Below, in pieces: positions 45,801 to 57,790 of a stretch of DNA of 64,000 nt (positions are counted from its first letter, which is position 1; the number at the start of each line of letters is the position of its first letter). Source of the DNA: Eupeodes corollae (lineage: Eukaryota; Arthropoda; Insecta; Diptera; Syrphidae); assembly GCF_945859685.1 (NCBI RefSeq), contig NC_079149.1:70326991-70390990 (forward strand). Reading direction: 5' to 3'. The position numbers and the translations under genes are program-made. The notes under the pieces were generated by a model. That model did not search any database. It was not told where the DNA came from and worked only from the letters and a program-made list of their open reading frames with translations.

Positions 45801-48800
45801 AACACGCTATTTATTTGTCGGCGTATTATTAGATTATGATCAGACATTGAAAGGTTTGAATTGAATATGCACGTGTTCTATTATATGTAATGAGAATGAC
45901 AGAAAATTGAAGTCCCGTTCAAAATTTAAATTTGGTTGGTGTTTCCCAACAATTAATGCAGTGCAAAATCTGATATGATTGTCTTGTAAAATACCGGCGG
46001 ATATGGATTATCTTAAACATTAATATGGCTAGTATTATGCATTTTATGTATATTAGTTAATACTCTAGAAATTTAATGGTATTGACTCAAAAATCGTGTT
46101 TAAATGACAAATTATGGATTATAAGACTGAAATTAAACAACAGTTAATTGAATGGGTTTTTCATAATGAACCATTTCCAACAGTAGAGGTTCGTGCTTGT
46201 AGTACATGAAAAACTGGACCATTTATATGTTAGAAGTCTGGTAAGATTAGGAAAACAAGTAAAAAAGATTGGTTTACATATATATTTACTTTTGTTAAGG
46301 TATATTATAACATGTTTGAATTGAACGATGGTATTTTATACTTAAATTAAATAATTTTAATTGTATCTCTAGAATATTTGTTTTTATTTGACTTCCTAAT
46401 AGGACTGATTCGTTTCAAGCGAAATTAACTTGTTTAATAGGTCTTCAGTTAATTTAAAAAATCAGTTTCTAATTAATTTCGTTAAAGAAATTAATTAAAT
46501 ATGTTTTGGTTTTTTGATTCTAGATTAAATAATTAAGTTTAACGGTGATATTTTGTGCAGGACATATAAATTCAGTTATCAATGTTATCAGAATATGTGT
46601 TTATATTATTACTAAAGCTATAAATAAAATGTATACGTAATACAGAAATTTATTACAAAACAACATTGTTTTTAATCATAAGTCATATAACATTATATTA
46701 TATTATGTACTATTAGCTCGTGGGTATAAACAAAGATTCAACAATAATCCTATCTCATAAGATTTGCGTCATGTTTGCGATCGTCAAACGCAAATCTCAC
46801 GTAAGTTATATCCACATGACTATAACGTTATCTACCAAATCCAAAGGGGGACGCTGCCGTCATAAAGTACTAAAAAAACCTGTCATCAACCGATGGCTGC
46901 GGCTACGGCATTAAACGTGAACGCGGCGACTAACTTTAAAAATCTTTGATTCCAAAGTATGATTTTATTTGAAAATTATTTCATATTATAATGTGCGCAA
47001 TTCTAAATAATAATAACAAACACAAAAAAAAAACTTAAATTAATTATGATTTATTATGTCAATTGTTAAAGTTTAAATATTTGATAAGCTCTATAATAAA
47101 TATAACAGATACAGAATTGAACTTAACAAGCTCTCGGTTAATTCAGATCTCTATGTCAGGTTTTCGACCTTTTCAAATTAGTATCTCAAGCTGAACTTGT
47201 ATGAATTAGTGCAATCTTTATTTCTTTTATATATATTTTTATATGTTTTATTTTTTACTAGGTATACTACATTCAATTCAGTGTGACGGTCATTCCAAAG
47301 TTAATTTAACTTTTCTCAATGTATCCATGAATTCAATTCGCTAACTTACTAATAAACTCAATAAGTTCATTCTAAAAGTCTTCCGTCTCTGTCGCACTGC
47401 CACAGTTTTATCTTTTTTTGATCCACCTACTCTTGCTTGCTTTTTAGGCTTCTTAAATATTAAGGTGTAGTTTGCTGTCATCATCAAAAAATATCTACAA
47501 GCAAGTGAATATGAACCACGAAAGAGAAATTCATATCATGTAAAAGTCTCATACATGCCAGTATATAAAAATTAAAGCTTTTTTCAAACGTCCGCGTCGT
47601 CGTCCGTTGGACGATCGTTGGGCTGGCCGTTTCTATATTATGTGTCACGTTGTTTCCAGTAATGGATACTAAGTCGAGGTCTTAGATGGAGAAATCGTTT
47701 TCAGGGGACAGGAGAGTAATCGGAAAATATTATATTAATTCTATTAAAATCTATATTGCTGTTGATTCTTAAATTAAGGTATACTCTATGTATACCTATT
47801 TACCATATACATGACACTAAATGGCACGTGAGTGGACAGGGTGTTGCTTTAAAAATAAAAAATATAAAGCAATAAATGTTTAAACAAAATTTAAGTTTTA
47901 ATAGTTAAGTGAGGTTTAACAAATTATATCGAAACTGCTAGCATTTAAAATAGTAAAGTAAATGAAGTGACCAAACATTGCGGTTAATGATCTGAAAATG
48001 CCTTGAAAAAGAATTCCTTACCCTAAATTCTTAAAAATATACAACCAATAATACTATACAATCCAAAATTCCCTACTTCCAAATAACATCAATTAAGCAT
48101 ATCTAATCAAAAATATCCAAAATTGCTTCTTAAGATTATTGGGATTGGGATAACTTTAAGAATTGTTTGCAAAGTCGAAGTTTCAAAAGTTATTTTATTT
48201 TATAATTTGATTTCTTTCGGATGTGTAAATATGCATGTATTTTAATTTATTTGAGATGGGATGACCTATACGGACAAAAAGTTTATTTAAATTTAAAATT
48301 GCTTTTCTGTATGATTGGCTTGGAAGATTTATGCATATATATTTTTTTATTGCATGTATAAAATATATATAAGTGCATTAAGCTATCCAAGTATATTTTT
48401 TGCAATTTTGTTCATTATAATAAAAATGTATTGCTTTTTATCTTAGGAACTGACAATTTATTTTGTTGTGGTTCTTTTTCAACTCATCAAGTCAATAAAG
48501 TGAGCAATTTCACTATTCCTTGTTAGATCTCATCACCTAACATTATTTTTTTGTTTGCTTTAAGGACCTGACATTTAACTACCTTTCATTTTAAATTCAA
48601 ACCCTCGAAACAGTTTTTCGTTTGTGCAGATGAGGTTTTTTGTCACCGTTTTTGTTTAATTTGTCTTGCAACGCTCTAGATCAAATGGTTTACAGCAAAG
48701 TTTTTAGGCCAAAGTTGCAGATATTCCACTTTACTTTGTCCGATAACAGTTTGTATAACAACTTTTACCTTCAATCACCCTGTGGTTTGTACATTTGTTT

Positions 48801-49330
48801 GTATGTATTTCCTAGTGCAAATATTCAATTGACAGTAGGTACTACATTAAAAAACAATTTGTGCGAATAAAACAAAGGAGATACGTATCATTTATATATT
48901 CTCAACATGCATATGTGTATATTCATATGTAAGCACTTTACTATGATGCATCATGATTGAAACAATTCACTTTACTAGTTAGTGCTTGTACCCTTTTTTC
49001 GTATCGCTGTAGGAATGTTATTTGGAAAGTCATATGCTTCTAAACCCACTGGTCCTTTTACGAATTATTTTGTTTTTTGAACAAGTACATACCGACTGAG
49101 GTCTTAATTTTACCATGATCACTCTAAATTCTGTCTATGTTTATATTTATTAAAACAATACATTTGAATAATGGTAATTGTAAAATAATCCAAATAATTG
49201 TAATGAATTAAAATTGCCGATTATAGAGCTTTAAAACTTTGATTTGCAGTAAAGTTCTTTCGCAAAAGCGTCTTATTATGAAAAGAAATAAATGTTACAA
49301 CGATTTATAATACTAAACAAATAAGGTAAA
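39824..49330. other. Long AT-rich region after the coding exon, presumed intron
   Basis: No domain-like ORF, RNA gene or element boundary was supported in 9.5 kb. Local oddities are a CTCTCTCTCCCTCTCTGAGG tract near 40827, a T16 run near 43530, a CG-richer segment at about 46770-46930, and a CG-rich patch (GTCCGCGTCGTCGTCCGTTG) at about 47590. None could be assigned. Confidence 0.5.
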
Positions 49331-50215
49331 GAACCAAGGCCTAGTGACTTGCAACTCTCAATCATTTTCCGAATCATTCCTGTGTGCGAGTAATGTCAGA
49401 ATGGGTACCTACATTTTATGCCTATTCAGAACCATTAATTGGAGACAACACTTTTCAAAACAACATTTACAGCCTTATTACGGTTGTCAAAGATCAATTA
49501 ATTGACAATTGAAACATTTTGTCAATTAATTGATACATTGGTATTATGAACGCGAGTGGATCATTTTTTGATCCATTGTAAACAAAGATCAAAAATCTAT
49601 TGTGAATAGTGCCTATTTATGTTTGGGATGGATTGTTGTCTTTTCGTTGGTTTTAACTTGTTGTTGATACATATCTAAAAATACATTAAGGAAGGCTTCT
49701 TTCGAAAGTCTAAAGTTGAATGAATCTTAAAGCGAGCCAAATTAGATTTTGTAATGTAACTAAAAATGATCTTTTATCTACATACATATGTTCAGCCAAA
49801 TCCATCGGATTTGAAGCATCGCGTAGTTTTCTTCGAATCTTTGCTTGCTCCAAATAATTTTTTTCTTCAATTTCATTTTCACCGAAAAATAGTTCAATAT
49901 GAGACATGCTTTTGGCTTTCGCGATCCGTAAAATATTTTATTAACAAGGAATTTGTGATTGACTGAAAATTTGATAATCAACAAATATTTTGACAACCAT
50001 AATACCAAGACTGCCAATTTGAATCATTCACAATAGATCTAATTTCTGAAGAGCGTTCACAGTTTATCAAAAATTTTGATTGCTGACAACGATAATACAA
50101 ATTCATCGATTTCATTGAAAAATGTCAACTATCGTATTGATAATTGACAACCGTAATAGGGCTGTTACTGTGAGGATTTGTCAATTTTTCTAATGAGGTG
50201 AAAAAGTTAAGTTTT
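49331..50215 (-). mobile_element. tRNA-derived SINE (minus strand) split by a Harbinger insertion
   Basis: 49331-49469 matches the inverse complement of the SINE body (GGCCTAGTGACTTGCAACTC, ATTCCTGTGTGCGAGTAATG, ACACTTTTCAAAACAACATT). 50165-50215 continues it (GAGGATTTGTCAATTTTTCT and the CACGGG/AAAGTTTTTT region, decayed). Joined across the Harbinger, the text follows the SINE order with a single TTA at the junction. The tRNA-like head is not preserved. Confidence 0.75.
49470..50164 (-). mobile_element. PIF/Harbinger element with 20-bp TIRs and TTA duplication, inside a SINE
   Basis: The ends are CAGCCTTATTACGGTTGTCA (left) and CAGCCCTATTACGGTTGTCA (right, inverse complement), one mismatch in 20. 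TTA lies on both sides (49467-49469 and 50165-50167). Near the ends TCAATTAATTGACA-type repeats recur. On the minus strand at 49710-49907 a short frame holds KIRRKLRDASNPMDLAEHMY, the LRD.SNP motif of Harbinger transposase. The catalytic core is absent, so at 695 bp it is a deletion derivative. Confidence 0.85.
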
Positions 50216-50699
50216 TTCCAGCTTAATTTAATAGAAAAAAAAGCCAAATTCTTGGCTACAGAATTTGGTTTTACCACATCTCAGAAATTCAGTCTGTAAC
50301 AGGAATTTAAAAAAAATAACCATATTATAGTTAACTAACTATTTTCTGTCAGGCCGGAAGTATTAAACTTAGTTCGATTCTGCTTTTCCAAGTACATAAA
50401 TGTTGCTAGTTAATTTTCTCGAAATCTCTCTCTCATCTGCTTAGTTTCCATATTTCAGAAGCATTTTATTATCACTGTCTAAAAAAAATGTTTCTTTTAA
50501 CTTCAAAATAATTTCTTAACATGTAAAACACCGACGTCGATTTGGAATCGCCTTTTAGTGGTGTGAACAACAGGCGGACACCAGCGTTTAACGTGTTAAC
50601 ATGTCATTATAGGAATTACCAAAGTTAAATTAAAAAAAAAATCAAAGACCTTTTGAGTTAAAAAAATAAATACATATTTATAATAAAAATATAGACATT
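50216..50699. other. No recognisable gene
   Basis: AT-rich spacer between two Harbinger elements; short ORFs only. Confidence 0.5.
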
Positions 50700-51608
50700 G
50701 GGCAATATGTACAAAACTAAAGTACTTACTACTGGTAGAAAGTAAAAGTTATTACTGCTAAAGCCAAGATTAACGGTGTTTACTTTAGTTGGTATGCATA
50801 CAAAAAAGTATATACTGGTAGTTTTATACTAGTAGTAAATATTGGATTCATCCAAGTAAGTACTACTAATTCATCTAAAAACGACAGTTTATACTTTAAT
50901 AATATGTTTACGTGGAGTACAATATTTCAAAAGCCAATCATGTCTAGCTGCTAAAAGTTCATAATTTGAAGGAAACTTTATCCAGAGGGAAGACTTTTGG
51001 ACTATGAGTTTTTCTATATAGTGCACAGCTTTACAAACAGTACTCTGATGAAACCCTAGGTCTTCGCCAACGTCAACTAGAAACCTGGATCTCCAACATA
51101 TTTCAAAAATATTAGCATCTTTTCTTCAGGGAAGTTGCTCCTCCTCTGTTTGGTTTGAATACCTTTTTAAGATTTTTATATAGTCAGTACTGATAAAATA
51201 TTGGTTGTGATAATTTTTAAATTAATTTGTTTACCAATAAAATACTCGCTTAATAACTCAGCGTTTTCTTTTCCAAAACGTTAAAACGTTTTGAAATTGT
51301 TACTTCCGGTCATTCTTCGCTCCTTATAAACTTTTTCTTAGCTAATATTTAAAAATGATGCCATTTCAAATAAATAAAATGGACCGATTACTTTAAAATT
51401 ACACTCACGAATGCGAATATGTTGCTTTTCAACACACAAAACTATTTACTATAGAATATCAAGGTTATTTACTTGACAAATTTCCACTAAATAATAGAAA
51501 AAAATGTGTATGCGTACCATTTTAAGTATTTACTGGAAAAATTAATTCGAAGCTTGTACATAATGTTTTTTACAATAAGTACTAGTTTTGTAGTATTTAC
51601 TTTGTTTT
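50700..51608 (-). mobile_element. PIF/Harbinger relic, third family; unoccupied paralogue of the 61.8-kb copy
   Basis: Minus strand, about 51110-50940, encodes a stretch with LIFLKYVGDPG then DVGEDLGFHQSTVCKAVHYI and WIKFP, the VGEDLG..QSTV.... HTH-like region of a Harbinger transposase family. The ends carry related inverted segments (TGTACAAAACTAAAGTACTT on the left, ACTACAAAACTAGTACTTAT as inverse complement on the right), with further GTACTTACTACT and TTTACTGG repeats inward. The exact termini and target duplication are uncertain. The copy at 61809-63490 shares both flanks of the site where a different Harbinger inserted. Confidence 0.7.
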
Positions 51609-51921
51609 AATACATGTGACAACTATGAAAATTTACCAGGGGAGTTATTCCGTAATTTTCAAAACAATATTCGTCAAAACTATTTCATTAAAGATATCGT
51701 CAGTAATTTGCTTCACGTTACTTTGTCACTATAGTCTCGTCAATCGTTTTCAGTATAAGATAGCTGAAATGTCAAAATGAACTCAACGAAAGATAATGCT
51801 TGTTCGATAACTTGAAAATGTTATTAAACTTGGTTTGGTCTATGGGAAATTTGGAAAATTTGCAACAAATTGCTTTTTACCAAACTTACCAACTATTTTG
51901 TGGTGTTTATTGTTATTGTTA

Positions 51922-52217
51922 AGGCCCAACTATAATAGACTTAACGGAAAGTAAGCTATTGTCAAAACCGAACGAAAAGTTATCAGAAGTTATCGTCAAA
52001 ACAAAAAGCAACCATAATGGATTCCAGTAACTTAAGCAAATTTGACATTTGCTTAAGCTCGAGCCATTTAAATAGCTTTTGCGTAATTGCGCGAAAGTAA
52101 GCAAAATTTAACGAAACTGAGCAGAATGTTTATTATGGTTAGTGACATATAAGGATGCGTATTGGTTCGTTCCCTTAAGCTGGCTTAAGCTAGGTTAAGT
52201 CTATTATAGTTGGGACT
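51922..52217. mobile_element. 296-bp MITE, Harbinger type (TSD TTA)
   Basis: The left end AGGCCCAACTATAATAGACT and the right end AGTCCCAACTATAATAGACT (inverse complement) differ at one base in 20; both continue with TTAAC. TTA borders each side (51919-51921 and 52218-52220). The interior has CTTAAGC repeats in both orientations near the right end and no protein motif. Confidence 0.88.
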
Positions 52218-52730
52218 TTACTGTTTTTATTTTTTGCCGTTGACGATGTAACTTTAATTTCAACATGTAAGTTATGTATATCTGTTATTATTTTAATTAT
52301 TATTATAATTTTGTATAGGTATACATAACCCCGATTATGTTCAAGGGAAAGAAGACAAGATTCCATTTTAACCACAGGGTACATACCGAAACTATTTTGG
52401 ATAATGTGCTTCGTACAAGAACATTGGTATCCTCCGCCACCCAAAGTTTTAATAGTTATAGCAAACCGTCTGGGAAATTTATTGTTTCCAATATCTTTAT
52501 TAAGGCCTATTATGAAAAACTTTAAAACAAAACTTTAATGGTTTAAATTATTTTACAAGTGAGGAAAAAAAGAAAAATGCTTATAAATAGAGGGTTTGAT
52601 TAACATCTTAATTGTCGTATTCTTTCTATTTTTTTCTGAGTTTTCACTTTATAACAAAACTCCAAGCCGAAGCATTTTTATTTCAATTTCCTTAGTAAGT
52701 ATTTGGAAATTAATGACAGACGATACCTAC

Positions 52731-53660
52731 GAGGTGTGTTCAAAAAGTACAAGTATTTTTAAATTTTGCGGGTCTGGAGATTCCGAAGGTCAAAATTTGT
52801 TTTGTATTGTGTTGGTATACATGTCCCTAAAGTATGATGCAATTTTCATCTTATTCACTGTTTACTTTCTCTGTGGTAGTTGCTAAACTCGACGTATTTT
52901 TATGAGCTCAGCGATTTTTGCTTTTGTGAAATGACGTCAACGACGATCCAAGTTTGCTTGAAAGGGTCATAACTGGTGATGAAACATGGGTGTACGGTTA
53001 TGATATCGAAACCAAATATCGATTATAATACCATAGTACATCAAGAGATATTTTTGTTGTATTTTCCAAAACGGGCAAGATTAAAAAACTTTATTTTATC
53101 AGTCTAGACAAACCAAAGATATATTTTCAATGCTCAAACAGTTATCCCAAAATATGTAAAAGCCAGACAGGCCAGTTCAGCTTAGTGCTATTTTGTTTCA
53201 GCTTAGTTACAACTTAAGGGTGTGTGCACATGAAGCTGCACTACAATTTTCACAAGGTCGTACGGTTAATAAGGAGTATTACCTTGAAGTTATGCGACGT
53301 CTGCGTGAAGCAATCCGAAAAAAACGCTCAGATTTATGGAAAAACAATTCATGGCATTTGCCCCAAGATAACGCACCTGCTCACAAAACCAATTCCGTAA
53401 TCATACCCCAACCTCCAAATTCACTAGATATGGCTCCGTGTGACTTTTTCCTGTCTCCAAAGTTGAAGAGACCCATGAAATGACGGCGGCGTTTTTTCTC
53501 GATCGAAGAAATAAAGGCCGAATCGCTGAGAATGCTCAAGGACATATTAAAAAGTGAATATCAAGAGTTCTTTGAAGATTGGAAAAAACGCTGGCATAAA
53601 TGTATTATATCTGGGGGGACTACTTTTGAACTTCAAAAGAATTCCAACAAAACTGAAATT
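52731..53660 (+). mobile_element. mariner element, decayed
   Basis: The left end at about 52731 reads CGAGGTGTGTTCAAAAAGTA, a typical mariner terminus. The transposase N-terminal half is mostly lost. At about 52940-53020 the plus strand encodes DDPSLLERVITGDETWVYGY, then DIETK, with the first catalytic Asp in TGDETW. From 53193 follow the second Asp in LPQDNAPAHK, VIIPQPPNSLDMAPCDFFLS (third Asp, DMAPCDFF) and PKLKRPMK. After a stop come SIEEIKAESLRMLKDILKSE, EFFEDWKKRWHKCIISGG. The three catalytic Asp are present, but stops and a missing HTH domain make it inactive. A matching right TIR was not found. Confidence 0.88.
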
Positions 53661-54699
53661 TTGTAACAATACTGTTAAAAATCTCTATAAAATCTTTTTA
53701 TCGCGTTTTTGCTTTATACTTTTTTGTATAAAAACAAGGTTTTTCTAAAAAAAAAACACATACAATTTTACACCAAAAAGATTACTCCGATAGTCATTAC
53801 CCTGTTTAAAGGTTGTTAAATGCTTTCCAGATTTTCTTAACCCATCCTAACAAATAAAATTAAGTTGTAAGCAACCCTTATAACTTAGAATCTAATTGAC
53901 GTACGCCCCCTTAGAGAGTATTAGGGATTGATAACTGAAGCTCAACTTTTTCGGATTTTTGTTTTGATTGAAGTAAGTCGATTTTTTGAGTCTAATTTTC
54001 CTTGACTATAAAGAAGAAGAAAAACAAAAATAGAAGGAACAAATATTTTGCATACCACAAGTGGCGACCACTTATAATACTTATTAGCCCACATACTCGT
54101 ACATACATGCAAATGTGTATGGCACATACATATCTTCATCTATAAAGTTTTGGTTTATTTAAGATGAAATAAACGAGTGTTTTTTATAATAATAAGCTTC
54201 TCTCTTCCATTCTTAAAGTTGGTAGGTAAGGTATGTATGTACATAACTATACATGAACATGAGTGCAGTTTTTTGAATGAGTTTGAGTATCTTTTTTGTG
54301 TTGCCGGAATTGACAAAGAGAACCAAACGAGTGTCTGCCTGCGTCTGGCTCTGGCTATGGCTGTTGCTCGTCAAGTTTAGTACTTGAGAGAGTCAAAAAT
54401 GTGGCAACAAAAGCAAAATAAAAATTAAAATAAAAAGAGGAAAGAGAGAAACCAGCCAAAGTTTAAGTTAATTAAATTTAAATTGGATTAAAGTCAAAAG
54501 AGTTTCCTTCATTAGCACTTTCCGACGTTGTCTAGCTATTTGTATTCTCTTAATGTTTACAAGAGAGAACAATACAAAAGAAATCAATTGTCTTGTGTCT
54601 TGTCACTAAACTAAATCATAATTAACTTAAATTTAAGCTTTCAGTTTTAGGGCGTATTTTTCTTCGTTAAATTGAAAACAAAATAAAATAAAATAACCT
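53661..54699. other. No recognisable gene
   Basis: AT-rich with ACATAC runs near 54100 and TGTATGTACATA near 54230. No coding signal. Confidence 0.5.
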
Positions 54700-56020
54700 G
54701 TGTGTATTTATTTCGATAGTGCACTGCACCGCGCCTCGCCTATCCGCACCTTCTTCCTTACTTACAAACTTTTCTGACAGATATACACTAACACAGAGGC
54801 ACGTTGACTGACTATTAACTAGCGAATTTGTGTGACGCTGACGACTGACGTACACTGGGTCCTACTATCCAACTCTGCGAGCAGTGAGCATCGAGAATAA
54901 TGAACGAGCTGTAAATAAAGAGAAACCGCACGATAAGTTGAACGTCGAAGAAAACACATTATTCGCGGCTCATTGAAGTACGGAACGCGCGCGGCGACGT
55001 TAGATTGCGTTCATATTTTTATTTTATTTTAATCATAATTTTTATTCTCCATTTTACTGTTTTTTTGTTTGGAATTCTTTTTGAAAATTTCGTTAGATTT
55101 TCAAAAAAAAAAAAGAATATTAGTAATAATAAACATTTTATTTCTCGATCGTTTCGTTGTTCGTACTGAACGAAATTTTGTTTTGACCGTTTCTCTCTCT
55201 GAATCGTCGTTGTTTATTGGTTCGTTGTTCGTTGTTGGTCGTTCGTCGTTGGATCTGTTATGATGATCAAGAACGGATAAAATATCGAATATTTTGTATA
55301 TCTCTTAATTTTGTTTGTTTTGTTCTACGCAAGTTGGATACGTTATTGAAAACTCGAATTTTGATGCGAAATTGTTTGGATCTGTTTCTGTGCCCGCACT
55401 CTTCGATACAAAAAAAAAAAAAACACATTGTAGTGGAGGAAATGTGAGAAACAGGTTTTGGTTCTAAATTTTGTTGCTAATATAAGTATTTTAAATATAA
55501 AAATAAAATATAGCAAATCTATACAAAAAAGTGCTTGATCAGTTCGATTTGCAGTGGTTTTATTTCTCCTTAAACGTACAAAAATATAAATAATTTCAGT
55601 GTTTATTTTGTTGTTGGAATATGAATGTGCTATGAGGTCCAATATGTGATGTGTAATTATCAGTCAACTTTATTGTAAAAATAACAACAAAAATCTACAG
55701 CCGATAAAGTTAGTTGTGGTATTTTTCCACGAAAAAAGATACATTTTTCACAGCAGCAACAATAATAGCAGTGCAATGGAGTTAAAGATAATGCAAAGAG
55801 AATCTAGACAAATATAAAATTATATGTGTGTATAAAATTATCATTGAAAAAGCGAATGTGTGCTCGGGCGGATATAATAAGAAAAAATATTTATTATAGC
55901 TATACCTACATAATATAACTGAGTTTTATTAAAAGGGTGTGTTTATATTGAAATCAGAAGAAATATTGATGCAATTTGGTGATTAAATCTATTTCAACAA
56001 AGCAAAGAAACCAAGAAAAT
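54700..56020 (+). promoter_or_regulatory. Candidate alternative promoter and non-coding first exon
   Basis: This block is locally GC-richer and transposon-free: GCACCGCGCCTCGCC near 54727, ACGCGCGCGGCGACGTTAG near 54985, and a run of TTCGTTGTTCG-type repeats at about 55150-55255. It then passes through AC/AAC-rich leader-like sequence to AAGAAAAT|GTATGT, a plausible donor after 56020. It resembles the 7.1-8.58-kb block in style. On the plus strand it would initiate a shorter transcript of the host gene or of the next gene to the right. Direction and use are inference. Confidence 0.3.
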
Positions 56021-57790
56021 GTATGTATTTGAAATTTTGTCAAAAAATCTTTAAATATTTAACTTGACCTAAATGAATAAGTACCTATTCGCCAATTAAA
56101 TTAAAGATACAATACGAAGTTAGATGTTTTTTTTTTAAACAAATGATAAATGAAAAATATTAATAATAGTTTTGGATCCTATGTATATTTAAAACAAGAG
56201 AAAAACACAAAACAAGTATGTTTAGATTTGAAAAATTATTACCATTTTAAAATTTGTAAAGTTGTAATTTGTGTCTGTTTATGTTCACCGAATTCATTTG
56301 CTTGAGAGTTCTTTCAAACGAACTGGTTTTTTTGTTTTATGATGATGAGGTATATAGGTATTGTATAAGTTTCGTTTCTCAAGGTTATATCGCTTGCCTG
56401 GTCTTCTGAAGTCTCATTTTTGTCGCTTGTTCCTGTTTTTGTAGCCCATTCAAGCTTGTTTATAAACAAATTCAAAAATCTTTATTTTAACACGGAATTT
56501 AACTGATTTATTCATCATAATAATCAACATAACATTGTATGCGATCGTGTAAAATGCTGTTATTTTTTTAGCAAAGGATTTTAAAACGAGTTTGAATTTA
56601 ATATAATATTTTTATATCACACTATAACGTGCTCGAAGGACGTGGGAGTCAAATTCAATCAAAAGACTGAGTATAATTTTTTAATTGTAAATGTTTTTGA
56701 TAAAATTAAGTAGCTAAGCAATTAAATTCGTGGAGTTTTGCAAAATAAAGTTTCTAAATTGTAATACATTGAAATTGAAGTTGAATTCAATTTAAACATG
56801 TACATATGTAGTTATTTTTTTTAAGCTTAAATAATGTTCAAGGATTAACTACAGACCTACAGAAAATTTGCTTTAAAAATTAAAAATCTAAAACACAATC
56901 GTATATTTTCACGAGTTTTCAAAGGATAGGGCACTTCAGCAAAGAGAAAACAACATAATTGAAAAACAAAGGCCGTTAATGGTACAAAATATTATTAGAC
57001 TAATAATGGGTTTGAAAGTTATGGTGAGATATTTTTTACACCACGACACAAGTCATGTGTAATAACCAATTCTGGCATTTAAGAAACGTTTGACTCACCA
57101 ATTCTTGACTTATTGTCTATGTCGGTTGTAAAAACACAATAATTTTGCTTGGAATGTTTAGTATTGATTTATTTTTCGTTGGTGGCTAGATACGTTTTTT
57201 TTTATTTTTACAGTCGTTAAAATTCTTTTTTTTTATGGTACATAGGTATATGCATGTATTTATGTAAACCATATTTTTTATGGATTCATCTTTAGACTTT
57301 TCTAAAAGAAAAACTCACACACATGCCTTAAATTATATTTAATACCGCTATTGCACTAATATTGTTGACCAGTAATAATGGGGGCGTACCTATTTAATGA
57401 ACAATTCATGTCATCAATTAATGTTTAATATTATTTTTTCACTTCGAACACCTAATGATTACATGACTATATTCGTGGAACACTTTTTAACAGAGTTGTA
57501 AGTACTTTACAAAGTAAATCTATAGTAATAAAAGAAAAAGCTCATTTCACAGAGCTGAAGAAGTAGGCAATTTAAAAAAACAACAGACGGTGCACTTATG
57601 TACATATATAAAGAACATTTCCTTTTACTTGGCATTTAATTTATTTTATAGTTTTAATCTTCCAAAAATATTAATATGTATGCATAGGAATATATAAGAA
57701 GTACATATATATGTATGTACTTTGTATAGTAAGAGTTTATATAAAATGGTACATGGAACATGAATCAGAAAAGAAAAGTTATTAAAGTTT
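56021..57790. other. AT-rich sequence, nothing recognised
   Basis: No coding or element signal supported, apart from short ATACATATATATG-type simple runs near 57700. Confidence 0.5.

Noticed and set aside
46720..46914. Lys/Arg-rich ORF at 46.7 kb as a host gene
   Set aside because: Short, no recognisable domain and no clear splice context; noted only as a CG-richer patch.
53640..53760. Right TIR of the mariner element
   Set aside because: No inverse match to the left terminus could be found; the AT-rich sequence there is too degenerate to call.
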